Positions 50,088 through 58,328 of a stretch of DNA of 64,000 bases are shown here, one piece after another. The stretch comes from Slackia piriformis YIT 12062 (GTDB lineage Bacteria; Actinomycetota; Coriobacteriia; Coriobacteriales; Eggerthellaceae), in assembly GCF_000296445.1 (NCBI RefSeq), contig NZ_JH815198.1:436501-500500 (forward strand), given 5' to 3'. A program made the position numbers and the translations under genes. The notes beneath the pieces were generated by a model. That model saw only the letters and a list, made by a program, of their open reading frames with translations, did not search any database and was not told the DNA's origin. Numbering within the stretch: the first letter of the stretch is position 1; the number at the start of each line of letters is the position of its first letter.

Positions 50088-50864
50088 ATGCGGAAGCGTT
50101 ATTTCTTTTTCGACATAGACGGAACCTTGGCTGCGGGCCCTATTGCGAACCGTCGTGTTCCCGAAAGCGCCGCTTTCGCGTTGCAGCACCTGCGCGAGCA
50201 AGGCCACTTCACGGCCATCTGCACCGGTCGCGGCTACGCCATGGCTCTGCCGTATCTGAAGGAACATGGCTTTTCCGATATGGTATGCGACGGCGGCAAC
50301 GGCATTGTGCTTGACGGAGTGTTGCGCGGCGTAGAGCCTCTCGATAGGGAGGCGTGCATTCGCGTGCTCGAGGAGTGCGACAGGCTAGGACGGCCATGGG
50401 CCCTTTCCTGCGATCTTACTCGGCGTCGCTACACTCGCGTGCCCGAATTCGACGATTTGGCGCACGACGCCTACATGGATACCGTCGTCGATCCCAATCT
50501 TGACTATCATGCCATCGATTGTTTCTACAAGCTGTTCCTGCCGTGCACCGAAAGGGAAGAGGCGCCGCTTTCTTCGCTTTCCTTCGTTCCGACTGCTCGT
50601 TTCAGCCCCTATGTGCTTTTTGTCGAGCCCGTGGACAAGGGCAACGGGGTGAAACGCGTCATGGACGTGTACGGCGCGGACTATGCGGACGCCGTCGTGT
50701 TTGGAGACGGGTCGAACGATATCAGCATGTTTCTCCCCGAATGGACCTGTGTCGCCATGGGCAACGCCATCGACGAGCTGAAGGCGCGTGCCGACTTCGT
50801 GACGACCGACGCGGACAAGGACGGTATTTTGAACGCGTGCAGACATTACGGATGGGTTTCCTGA
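50088..50864 (+). CDS. Cof-type HAD-superfamily phosphatase
   Basis: A 258-residue cytosolic HAD phosphatase. Motif I is FFDIDGTLAAG with the nucleophilic Asp, motif II-like is AICTGRGYAM, the Lys is in VDKGNGVKRVM and motif IV is VFGDGSNDISMF. The Cof-type IIB cap domain sits between. Such enzymes dephosphorylate sugar phosphates or cofactors, and the substrate is not readable. GGGGGT precedes the ATG. It follows the tRNA as a separate unit. Confidence 0.88.
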   Translation: MRKRYFFFDIDGTLAAGPIANRRVPESAAFALQHLREQGHFTAICTGRGYAMALPYLKEHGFSDMVCDGGNGIVLDGVLRGVEPLDREACIRVLEECDRLGRPWALSCDLTRRRYTRVPEFDDLAHDAYMDTVVDPNLDYHAIDCFYKLFLPCTEREEAPLSSLSFVPTARFSPYVLFVEPVDKGNGVKRVMDVYGADYADAVVFGDGSNDISMFLPEWTCVAMGNAIDELKARADFVTTDADKDGILNACRHYGWVS

Positions 50865-50928
50865 CCGACCTGCCCGGCTTTAGGCGCAAGTGTTGTGCTG
50901 GGTATGAATCCAGGATGGGCGCGTGCTA

Positions 50929-51291
50929 CTACGAACGGTGGCTTTTCTTTTCCACCTTTCCCGTGATGCGCCAGCGGTAGTTGGGGTTGTTTTTCAAAAA
51001 ACGGAATCTGCATACGAACGTGATGCCCAAGACGATGAGCGTGGTTGCCATGCATGTGGCGAAGAATTCTGCTACGAACAGATTTCCCTCGAGCAGCGCA
51101 TAAAGCGTAGCGAGCAGAAACAGCGCCGAAAGGCCGCCGTTGAGCACGATGAATATCTTGATGAGGACCTCTTTCGCTCGTGCAGGGGTCGACCTCCACG
51201 ATACAACGAGGTAGATGGCAAGGGCGATGATCGCCAGAATTATCAAAAGGGGCGCGATGCGATAAAGACGGGCTGCTATGAAGGCCGGCAT
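50929..51291 (-). CDS. Small integral membrane protein, unknown function
   Basis: A 120-residue protein with three or four hydrophobic helices (LLIILAIIALAIYLVV, FIVLNGGLSALFLLATLYALL, TTLIVLGITFVCRF) and a basic C-terminus (RWRITGKVEKKSHR). I do not recognise the family. AAGGAG precedes its ATG at 51291. It is divergent from the radical SAM DNA-metabolism genes and shares their 171-nt upstream region. Confidence 0.7.
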   Translation of the reverse strand: MPAFIAARLYRIAPLLIILAIIALAIYLVVSWRSTPARAKEVLIKIFIVLNGGLSALFLLATLYALLEGNLFVAEFFATCMATTLIVLGITFVCRFRFLKNNPNYRWRITGKVEKKSHRS

Positions 51292-51400
51292 GATGACTCC
51301 TTTTCGCCGATGCGGCGTATTCGAACGTATGCTTCAATCATATCGCAACCATGCGCGAAGACTCCGATGGAGGGTTGACGAATTGGCATCGAAACCCATG

Positions 51401-51454
51401 CTTGAATCGAACATTTATTCGTATTACTATTATCGAATAAATGTTCGATTCAAG
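51401..51454 (+). promoter_or_regulatory. Promoter inside a 21-bp inverted repeat resembling two LexA (SOS) boxes
   Basis: Positions 51401-51421 and 51434-51454 are exact reverse complements, separated by 12 nt. Each arm contains a 14-nt near-palindrome, CGAACATTTATTCG (51408-51421) and CGAATAAATGTTCG (51434-51447). Each differs by one base from the Gram-positive LexA consensus core CGAAC-N4-GTTCG. A promoter TTGAAT (51402-51407), 17-nt spacer, TACTAT (51425-51430) is embedded between and over them. The right arm runs into the ribosome binding site AAGGAGG (51452-51458). Repressor binding would block RNA polymerase; the RNA could also fold over the ribosome site. LexA is an inference from the motif. 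Confidence 0.65.
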
Positions 51455-51462
51455 GAGGCGGC

Positions 51463-52767
51463 ATGGACACGGAGAGCAAACTTCGCATTCTGGCGGATGC
51501 TGCGAAATACGATGTGGCCTGCACCTCGAGTGGCCTTGACCGGCAAGCGCAGCCTGGAAAGCTCGGCAATGCGGTCTCGGCGGGAATCTGCCATAGTTTT
51601 TCGGCGGATGGGCGCTGTATCACGCTCCTGAAGGTTCTGTACACCAATGCGTGCGTATACGATTGCGCGTACTGCGTGAACAGGCGCAGCAACGATGTTC
51701 CTCGTGCCGTGTTCGATCCTCGGGAGCTTGCCGATTTGGTTATCGCGTTTTATAGGCGCAACTATATCGAAGGCCTTTTCCTGTCGAGCGGCGTTTTGGT
51801 CAACCCCGACTACACGTCGGAGCTCATCATGGAGTCCCTTCGCATATTGCGCGAGGAATACGGCTTTCGCGGATACATTCACGCCAAGGCAATCCCGGGG
51901 TCTTCTCCCGACCTGGTTGCCCGGCTTGGGCTTCTTGCGGATAGAATCAGCGTCAACATGGAGCTTCCGTCCCGCGAAAGCCTAGCGCTTCTTTGCCCCG
52001 AGAAAACGAAAAGCTCCATCATCTCTCCTATGCGCCAAATCAAAGAACGCATAGAAGAAGATAAAGACGCTCGTTCTCTCGCTCGCAAAAACGCATGCTA
52101 CATGGCCGAACGTAGGTCCGGAAAAACAAGTCGCGCATTCGCTCCTGCCGGGCAAAGCACCCAGATGATAATCGGCGCAACGCCCGAATCCGACCGCCAG
52201 ATTCTGATGCTTTCTTCGGCGCTGTATGCGTCCATGGCGCTGAAGCGCGTCTTTTTCTCCGCGTATCTTCCCGTGAACGAGGACGCACGTCTTCCGTCTT
52301 CCGGCGCGGTCCAGCTTGATAGAGAGCATAGGTTGTATCAGGCGGACTGGCTCATGCGGTTCTACAGGTTCGACGCGAAAGAGATTCTGGGGGGTTCTTC
52401 TTTTCTAGAGACCGACCTTGACCCGAAAGCGGCTTGGGCCTTGCGGCATCTTGAGCAGTTTCCCATAGAGGTGAATACCGCGCGTTACGAATCCCTTATT
52501 CGGGTTCCGGGTATAGGGGTCCGCAGCGCGAAGTTGATTGTAAGAGCCCGAAAGGCGTCTAGCCTGGGAGAATGCGAACTTCGCAAGCTCGGAATCGCAT
52601 TGAAGCGGGCTCGTTACTTTATAACCTGTCGTGGGAAATACCTTGGCGAAGGGGTCGAATTTGCCCCCGAGGCGTTGAGGGCCAGGCTGTCCGCTCCAAT
52701 ACGCTCGGGTAATTCCGGAAGAGGTGCCAACAGGGCTCTTGAGGGCCAGCTTTCGCTTTGGGGGTAG
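51463..52767 (+). CDS. Radical SAM protein of the DNA modification/repair family (TIGR03916-like)
   Basis: A 434-residue protein. The radical SAM motif is CVYDCAYC near residue 65, within LYTNACVYDCAYCVNRRSND. The central part has GYIHAKAIPGSSPDL and APAGQSTQMIIGATPE. The C-terminal third carries a helix-hairpin-helix DNA-binding element (RVPGIGVRSAKLIVRARK), as in base-excision glycosylases. The family is typically encoded beside the next protein and linked to uracil-DNA-glycosylase-like domains; its reaction is not established. AAGGAGG precedes the ATG. The likely SOS operator upstream supports a damage-response role. Confidence 0.88.
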   Translation: MDTESKLRILADAAKYDVACTSSGLDRQAQPGKLGNAVSAGICHSFSADGRCITLLKVLYTNACVYDCAYCVNRRSNDVPRAVFDPRELADLVIAFYRRNYIEGLFLSSGVLVNPDYTSELIMESLRILREEYGFRGYIHAKAIPGSSPDLVARLGLLADRISVNMELPSRESLALLCPEKTKSSIISPMRQIKERIEEDKDARSLARKNACYMAERRSGKTSRAFAPAGQSTQMIIGATPESDRQILMLSSALYASMALKRVFFSAYLPVNEDARLPSSGAVQLDREHRLYQADWLMRFYRFDAKEILGGSSFLETDLDPKAAWALRHLEQFPIEVNTARYESLIRVPGIGVRSAKLIVRARKASSLGECELRKLGIALKRARYFITCRGKYLGEGVEFAPEALRARLSAPIRSGNSGRGANRALEGQLSLWG

Positions 52768-52774
52768 AAGGCTC

Positions 52775-53641
52775 ATGGAAACGCTTGCGTACATATGCGA
52801 AGACTCCTTGGAAGGCATGCTTTCGGCGGTCTTCGAAGCATACGAACATCGGGAGTTTCCCGATGATATCGTGGTTCGGGGTCTGTTCCAGCAACGCTTG
52901 GGAGAAAAGGTCCGCTACGTGCAGACCGACATCGACCATGCATGCCGCGTGAGAGCCGGGCTTATCCGAACGTGCGGTTTCAGGGCGTATGAGGCCGTTC
53001 GGGCGGTGTATCTTTCGGACGATCGACGCAAAGGGTCGGCAATTCACGTTTTCGTGCGGTATGCAATGAAGCGCGGAACCCAGGCTCTTGACGACGTGGC
53101 TCATCCAGACGCCTCCGATTTCGTTGTCATCAATAGGTTCGTCTACAACGAGGTGCATCATTGGAAAGAGTTTCTTCGCTTTCGCCAGGCGGAAGGAGGG
53201 CTGTATTTTGCTCAGTGTAATCCGAAGGCGAGCGTTGTCCCGCTGCTTATGGGATGGTTTTCGGCTCGTTTCAACACGCAGGACTTCATGATTTACGACG
53301 AGGTTCATGCCCTTGCCGGAATCTCGCACGGCGGGTCTTGGGCCTTGGTGAAAACCGATGCTCTGGAGGTGCCTTCTGACACGGCTGAGGAGCGGTCGTA
53401 CGCGCGTGCTTGGAAAACGTTCTACGATGCCATCGCCGTGAAGGAGCGTCTCAACCCCGATTTACGCAGGCAGCTCATGCCCAAACGTTTCTGGGGCGAT
53501 ATGACAGAGATGAAAGAAGAGGCGCCCCGGAAGAGCGCCTCGGCAGGTGATTCTTCTGTTCAGATTGGCGAACCCACTGTAACGGGAGGATTGCCGATAT
53601 CGGCCCGAGCGAAACGAGCTCCCGTCGCCCTCGCCGATTGA
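52775..53641 (+). CDS. DNA-metabolism protein, partner of the radical SAM gene (TIGR03915-like)
   Basis: A 288-residue protein beginning METLAYICEDSLEGMLSAVFEAYEHR, typical of the conserved partner of the preceding radical SAM protein. The middle has NRFVYNEVHHWKEFLRFR and YFAQCNPKASVVPLLMGWF. In some genomes a uracil-DNA-glycosylase-like domain is fused to it; none is seen here, and the C-terminal 40 residues are low complexity. The start ATG 52775 lies 7 nt after the upstream stop, so the two genes are co-transcribed. The biochemical role is unknown; partnership in DNA repair is inferred from conserved pairing. Confidence 0.82.
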   Translation: METLAYICEDSLEGMLSAVFEAYEHREFPDDIVVRGLFQQRLGEKVRYVQTDIDHACRVRAGLIRTCGFRAYEAVRAVYLSDDRRKGSAIHVFVRYAMKRGTQALDDVAHPDASDFVVINRFVYNEVHHWKEFLRFRQAEGGLYFAQCNPKASVVPLLMGWFSARFNTQDFMIYDEVHALAGISHGGSWALVKTDALEVPSDTAEERSYARAWKTFYDAIAVKERLNPDLRRQLMPKRFWGDMTEMKEEAPRKSASAGDSSVQIGEPTVTGGLPISARAKRAPVALAD

Positions 53642-53647
53642 AGCCCT

Positions 53648-54955
53648 CTACTTCTGAGATGCTTTGCTCATTTCCTCCACGTCCACCGAAATCGTGTGGC
53701 TGATCGGTTTCCACTTGGCCTTCTTGAACAGGGCGACAAGTGCGATGGGGATGTACGTGAGCATGAAGAAGGGGAAGGTGAACAGGTACTTGATCTTCTT
53801 TCCTGTGGTCGAGTGAATGTTGTTCCATTCCGTGAAGGTGGTGAGCGCCCCGAGGATGAACATGAACAGGCAGTAATTGAACAGGCAGAAGAACATGCTC
53901 GAAAGAGAGCTTACGATCATGCTGCCGGCGGACATATAACCAAGCAGGGCGAGCGCTACGATGGTGCCGTTGAACCCGATGGTGATGATGGTAAGAAGCA
54001 TCGCCGGGGCGATGGTCATGAGCATGTCGTAGCACGCGAACCGCGCGCCCTTCTTATTGGTGAAGATGCCTTTAAGAAGCTTCCAGGAATAATGGGCGAA
54101 CACCTGATAGAAACCCTTCGCCCAGCGGAAGCGCTGATTCCAGGAGTCCTTGAAGGTAATGGGCTGTTCGTCGTAGAGCATGGCAGTGGGGCAGTAGCTG
54201 ATACGCTTGCCGTCAATGATGGTCTGTGCGGAAAACTCGATGTCTTCGGTGAGCAGATGCCATTTCCATCCGCCGTGTTTCTCGAGGACTTCGGCGGCGA
54301 TGAAAAAGCCCGTTCCGGAGATAGCGCAGCTTGTGTTGAGGGTCAGGCGCGCCTGGCTGAGGTATTTCGCCTCGCGCAGGAACCAGACCGCATATCCGGC
54401 GGAAATCCAATTGCTTCCGTAGTTTTTGGAATTGCGGTAGCTGGTGGATGCGACGGCGCCTCCATCGTAGACCTTGTTCATTTCGCGGAAGTAGTTCACG
54501 TCCAGTACGTTGTCCGCGTCGAATACAAAGTAGGCTTCATAGCCGCGATCGGCGTAGCGCTGTTGGATGCGCTTGTATCCGAAGTCGAGGGCATACCCTT
54601 TCCCGATATAGTCTTTGTTGAATCGCTCGAAGACGTCCGTCGCTCCTGCGCTGCGGGCGACGGATGCCGTATCGTCGGTGCAGTTGTCCGCGATGACGAA
54701 GATGTCGATGAGCTCCTGGGGATAGTTCTGCATGCGGATGCTGTGGATGAGGTCCCCGATGACGGCGATTTCGTTTCGGGCGGAAATCATCACGGCGTAG
54801 CGATGGTTCTTCTTCGCCTCCTGCTTTGGAGGTTTTCTCGTCAGAACGGTGAAAATGTAGAAGAATTGGTAGACGTAGCAGATGGTGAATGCTAAAAAGA
54901 CGCCGATATTGAAGGCGTCCACGAATGTGACCTGTGAGAGAATCTGGTCAAGCAC
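53648..54955 (-). CDS. Membrane-bound processive-type glycosyltransferase, family 2
   Basis: A 435-residue protein. One N-terminal helix (residues about 15-38) precedes a GT2 domain with VMISARNEIAVIGDL, the DxD-like FVFDADNVLD, TEDIEF and the (Q/R)xxRW motif NQRFRWAKG. Several C-terminal helices follow (about 300-420). This layout matches chitin/hyaluronan/cellulose-synthase-like enzymes that extrude or build cell-surface glycans. The acceptor is unknown. The start is GTG 54955. The gene converges on the DNA-metabolism gene with only 6 nt between. TTGAAA-18-TAGTCT on the minus strand (upstream of 54990) may be its promoter. Confidence 0.85.
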   Translation of the reverse strand: MLDQILSQVTFVDAFNIGVFLAFTICYVYQFFYIFTVLTRKPPKQEAKKNHRYAVMISARNEIAVIGDLIHSIRMQNYPQELIDIFVIADNCTDDTASVARSAGATDVFERFNKDYIGKGYALDFGYKRIQQRYADRGYEAYFVFDADNVLDVNYFREMNKVYDGGAVASTSYRNSKNYGSNWISAGYAVWFLREAKYLSQARLTLNTSCAISGTGFFIAAEVLEKHGGWKWHLLTEDIEFSAQTIIDGKRISYCPTAMLYDEQPITFKDSWNQRFRWAKGFYQVFAHYSWKLLKGIFTNKKGARFACYDMLMTIAPAMLLTIITIGFNGTIVALALLGYMSAGSMIVSSLSSMFFCLFNYCLFMFILGALTTFTEWNNIHSTTGKKIKYLFTFPFFMLTYIPIALVALFKKAKWKPISHTISVDVEEMSKASQK

Positions 54956-55157
54956 GAGGCCCTGCCTTTCAGCTCCATGTGTAAGACTAGAAAGAAATGA
55001 ACAAAACTTTCAAAAGTATAGTGGTATCCGGTAAGCCTGCGCTAGCGCATGGGGCATATGGACATAAAATGCAGAATATTGCAGGGCGTTTTCATATCTT
55101 CGCACGGCGAGGACACTTGCGCTTTTTGTCCGGTCGCGCCTTCGCGCCCGTTTTTTT

Positions 55158-55844
55158 TCAGGCGCGGGCGATGGTGGCGATGCGTGTTGAGCATCGGGAT
55201 CGGTCCAAGGCGCATTGTGCGCTCGAGAGCGTCGCTCCCGTGGTTATCACGTCGTCGAGGAGCAGGACCCTGTTAAGGCCGAGCGCCTTGATCGCCTGGA
55301 ATCTCCCTTGCATGTTGGCGATCCTCTCTTGCCGGCTCAAGGTTCTCTGATCGGCCGCTTTGCATTCTTCGAGCGTCTGTGTGCACGGCAGACCCGTCAT
55401 GCGCGAGAAGCTCTGTGCGACGAGCGCCATGTGGTCGAACCCGCGCCGGCGCCGCGCTTTGGTCGTCGCGGGAATGTAGGAAACGGCCTGGGCCCACTCC
55501 TTCCAGGCGGGGTCTACCACGTCGGCGAGGAAACGAGCCAGCACATCCGCCAGCCGCTGTTCGCCTTTGTCTTTGTATGTTTTCACCAGAAGGGCCGCTC
55601 CTCCTTCGTAGCGGAAGCAGCTCACGCAGGGGGAGACGTCGGCGAGCTCGCGTTCGGTCACGGGATTGCAACGGTCGCATTGCAGGCTTCCCCAGGGAGA
55701 GCCGCAGCGAGGGCAGGCTCGGTAGTAGTCGATGAACTCCAGGCTCCGCGCGCATCGCGGGCATAGAAGTTTTCCGGGCGTATCGCAAAGGGCGCATCGG
55801 GTTGGCCAGAGCGTTTCGCAGATCGATTGTGCGATGAATCCCAC
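55158..55844 (-). CDS. comF: ComF family phosphoribosyltransferase-like protein
   Basis: A 228-residue protein. The N-terminal cysteines (CALC, CPRC, CPRC, CDRC) fit zinc ribbons. The C-terminal PRTase fold has the PRPP loop RVLLLDDVITTGATL. ComF proteins support DNA uptake in competent bacteria. Other competence genes are not in this window. The upstream 530 nt hold the structured region described separately. Confidence 0.9.
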   Translation of the reverse strand: MGFIAQSICETLWPTRCALCDTPGKLLCPRCARSLEFIDYYRACPRCGSPWGSLQCDRCNPVTERELADVSPCVSCFRYEGGAALLVKTYKDKGEQRLADVLARFLADVVDPAWKEWAQAVSYIPATTKARRRRGFDHMALVAQSFSRMTGLPCTQTLEECKAADQRTLSRQERIANMQGRFQAIKALGLNRVLLLDDVITTGATLSSAQCALDRSRCSTRIATIARA

Positions 55845-56127
55845 GGCGCTCCTTTCTCGCGCGGCTTTCGTCTGAATTCTCCGACGGGTCTTGGGGATGG
55901 GAAGGACGAGAAAGATGCTAACGGTTCGTCGTTTGCCCGTTTTGCCTCCACTCTTGCGACTCTCTCGCCGCTTTCTTCCCGAATTCGTCTTCTAAGTTGG
56001 CTTTGAGCGTTCCTTCCACGCATGCGATGCTGCCTCATCTCCGAGATTTGACGCTTCTGGGGAACCGCCGTTGGTCTTGTTCAAATCTGCTAAACTTACC
56101 CCGAACTTCTTTCGGGTCTGTAGTTGC

Positions 56128-56330
56128 GGGGGCTTGCGCCCCCTAGTCCATGGCAGATGCGGTCGAAAGGATCCACGTAAGCATCGGGCTTGTCCCGTGC
56201 GAGCATGGCGTATCCTAGGAGTAAGACGCACCCTTCGGAGATTGTTTTGCGGCGTGGTGCTGCACCGAAGGAGAGGGTGGAGCGGATTGCCGCAAACCCC
56301 CGGTGCGCGAGTGTGGGGGCAAAGACTAGG
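56128..56330 (+). ncRNA. Candidate structured RNA, unidentified
   Basis: The stretch between comF and the binding-protein gene has no credible reading frame but dense pairing. GGGGGC-TTGC-GCCCCC forms a hairpin at 56128-56143. CCTAGTC (56142-56148) pairs with GACTAGG (56324-56330) and closes a domain of about 190 nt. Inside are ATGC/GCAT and CGGG/CCCG hairpins, TTTGCGGC with GCCGCAAA, and CCCCC with GGGGG (56297-56301, 56315-56319). Single-stranded parts are purine-rich on the plus strand (GAAAGGA, AGGAGTAAGA, GAAGGAGAGGG). It does not match the signatures I know for RNase P, SRP, tmRNA or common riboswitches. The raiA-type ncRNA, reported near comF/raiA genes, is one hypothesis. Confidence 0.35.
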
Positions 56331-56377
56331 TCAGCCGGAAGAAGACGGAATACGAAAACGGAAAGAGGATCGAAACG

Positions 56378-57388
56378 ATGAAGCATCGCGTGTCGCTTAT
56401 AGGCGTGTTCGCCTGTGCGGTCTGCCTTGTAATGACGCTTGCTGGCTGCAGCCAGAGCACCGCCTATACCCCTGAAACGCTCAATCCCACGGTTTCGTCG
56501 CCCACGATCGGCAAGGACAACACGCTGCGCGTCGGTATCGGCGGAGGCGCGCCGTTCTACGTTTCGACGAATTCGAGCAGTGCGGCGTCGGGTCTCGACG
56601 TCGATATGGCCGCTGCCCTGGCGGACCAGCTTGGTCTCAAGCTTGAGGTGGTCTCTCTCGGCACGGGCGAAGTCGACGTGCAATCCGCCCTCGCGAAAGG
56701 CGACGTCGACATCGTTATGAGCGCGACTTCTTCCGACAAGGGCGATTCGGTGTGGGTTTCCGACCCGTATACGCAGACGGGAATCGCGCTGTTCGCAAGT
56801 CCGGGCACCGCCGCTCCCTCGAAAAGCGATGCTCCCAAGATAGCCGCCCAGTCGTCGTCCACGAGCGCATGGGCCGTCACGAACGCTTTCGGGGAAGATG
56901 CCCTGGTCGCCAATAGCGACCTGCTTTCCGCGCTGTCCTCCGTGGAGACGAAAAGCGCCACCTACGTTGCCGCCGATGCCGTTATCGGCTCGTATGCGGC
57001 TTTGGGCCAAAACGTCGATGTCGAGCCCGTCGCCGTGCTTGGAACGGTGGGCGGCTACGGCGTCGCCGTGTCTGCCAGCAACACCGATTTGCAAAAGGCT
57101 ATCTCCGACGCTCTGGCAACCATCAGCGGCAACGGCGTGGCAAACGTCGTGTGCTCGAAATGGCTCGGTTCCGCCATTGACCTTTCCTCCCTTCCCGTCA
57201 TAGAGGTTTCCACGTCGAAAGCCTCCTCTGCGAAGACGAGCGATTCCGACGAGTCCTCCTCCGAGAAGACGGGTGCCGATACGTCGGCTTCGGAGGATTC
57301 GTCCGCTTCGACGGATGACGGCGTAGAGCCGAAGACGGAAGCTGGGGCGAACGCGGTTCTTCCTCAGGGAACGTCCTCAGCGGCTTAA
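56378..57388 (+). CDS. Amino-acid-type ABC transporter binding lipoprotein (family 3)
   Basis: A 336-residue lipoprotein with signal peptide and lipobox LAGC at residues about 20-23. The family 3 binding fold shows LRVGIGGGAPFYV, GLDVDMAAALADQLG and VDIVMSATSSDKG. The C-terminal 65 residues are Ser/Thr/Glu-rich and disordered. No permease or ATPase gene is adjacent, so it is an orphan binding protein or sensor. Similarity in the second lobe is weak and the ligand is unclear. AAAGAGG precedes ATG 56378. Confidence 0.8.
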   Translation: MKHRVSLIGVFACAVCLVMTLAGCSQSTAYTPETLNPTVSSPTIGKDNTLRVGIGGGAPFYVSTNSSSAASGLDVDMAAALADQLGLKLEVVSLGTGEVDVQSALAKGDVDIVMSATSSDKGDSVWVSDPYTQTGIALFASPGTAAPSKSDAPKIAAQSSSTSAWAVTNAFGEDALVANSDLLSALSSVETKSATYVAADAVIGSYAALGQNVDVEPVAVLGTVGGYGVAVSASNTDLQKAISDALATISGNGVANVVCSKWLGSAIDLSSLPVIEVSTSKASSAKTSDSDESSSEKTGADTSASEDSSASTDDGVEPKTEAGANAVLPQGTSSAA

Positions 57389-57430
57389 ATCGTCCGTCCG
57401 AAGGGCGTCATGCGCTTCTTTTTTCTGCAC

Positions 57431-57468
57431 AATGCGGGGTTTCCTTGACACGAAGGATGCCCCGCATT
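57431..57468 (+). terminator. Hairpin after the binding-protein gene
   Basis: AATGCGGGG (57431-57439) pairs with CCCCGCATT (57460-57468), with an inner TCCTT/AAGGA stem. The tail ATTTATAT is only moderately T-rich. TTGACA (57445-57450) lies in its loop side and could be a -35 for the suf genes, but no good -10 is at 17 nt. Confidence 0.6.
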
Positions 57469-57529
57469 ATTTATATGATATTGTTTTAGTAGCAATTAGC
57501 ATACGAGACATGAGATAGAGGACGTAGTC

Positions 57530-58306
57530 ATGCTTGAACTAAAGAATCTGGTATTCGAGGTGCCTGTTGAAGGGGGAGTCTCTGAGACGAAGCGCATCAT
57601 CGACGACCTTTCCCTTACGATCGAAGACGGTCGATTCACGGTCATAACCGGCCCGAACGGCGGCGGCAAATCCACGCTGGCGAAGCTCATCATGGGTATC
57701 GAGCAGCCGACGTCCGGCTCCATCGTCTTCAACGGCCAAGACATCACCCATGCATCCATCACCGAGCGCGCCAAGCTCGGAATCGGGTACGGCTTTCAGC
57801 AGCCCGCTCGCTTCAAGGGCATGAAGGTCAAAAAGCTTCTTGAGCTCGCAGCGGGCAAGCGCCTTCCGGCCCTTGAGTGCAACGAGTATTTGGCGAAAGT
57901 CGGCCTGTGTTCTGCGGCCTATCTCACGCGCGAGGTGGACAAGAGCCTTTCCGGCGGCGAGGTAAAGCGCATCGAGATTGCAACGATGCTCGCGCGAGAC
58001 CCGAAGATGGCCATCTACGACGAGCCCGAGGCGGGCATCGACCTGTGGAGCTTTGACCGTCTGACCGAGACGTTTCGCGATATCCACGAGACCCGCGACG
58101 ACCGCAGCATCGTGATTATCTCGCACCAGGAACGCATCATCCAGCTCGCCGACGACATCGTCTGTCTTCGCGACGGACGCATTCAGGACATGGGTCCGCG
58201 CGAGGAAATCCTTCCCAAGCTCGGCTTCACCGACCGCGGCTTCCACGGCTGCCAGCTCACCCAGCCGACCGAGCTGCATCTTACCGAGATTTCCACGAAC
58301 TGCTAG
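57530..58306 (+). CDS. sufC: Fe-S cluster assembly ATPase SufC (SmsC-like)
   Basis: A 258-residue ABC-type ATPase without membrane partner. Walker A is TGPNGGGKSTL, the signature LSGGEVKRIEIA and Walker B KMAIYDEPEAGID, with IIISHQERI after it. It powers Fe-S cluster building on the scaffold SufB encoded next. The order sufC-sufB without sufD, sufS or sufU is the minimal arrangement. ATATGATATTGTTTT with ATTG/CAAT half-sites upstream (57475-57500) may be a regulator site, but this is weak. Confidence 0.92.
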   Translation: MLELKNLVFEVPVEGGVSETKRIIDDLSLTIEDGRFTVITGPNGGGKSTLAKLIMGIEQPTSGSIVFNGQDITHASITERAKLGIGYGFQQPARFKGMKVKKLLELAAGKRLPALECNEYLAKVGLCSAAYLTREVDKSLSGGEVKRIEIATMLARDPKMAIYDEPEAGIDLWSFDRLTETFRDIHETRDDRSIVIISHQERIIQLADDIVCLRDGRIQDMGPREEILPKLGFTDRGFHGCQLTQPTELHLTEISTNC

Positions 58307-58328
58307 TGATTCTGTAAGGAGATACGTC

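Noticed and set aside
56300-56350. SRP RNA apical hairpin
   Set aside because: AGGTCAGCCGGAAGAAGAC only loosely resembles the conserved GGTCAGGTCCGGAAGGAAGCAGCC and lacks the asymmetric loop bases.
56101-56377. T-box or glycine riboswitch
   Set aside because: CACCGAAGG and GGGTGGAGCGG recall parts of those motifs, but the T-box AGGGTGGNACCGCG and the paired glycine aptamer cores are not present in order.
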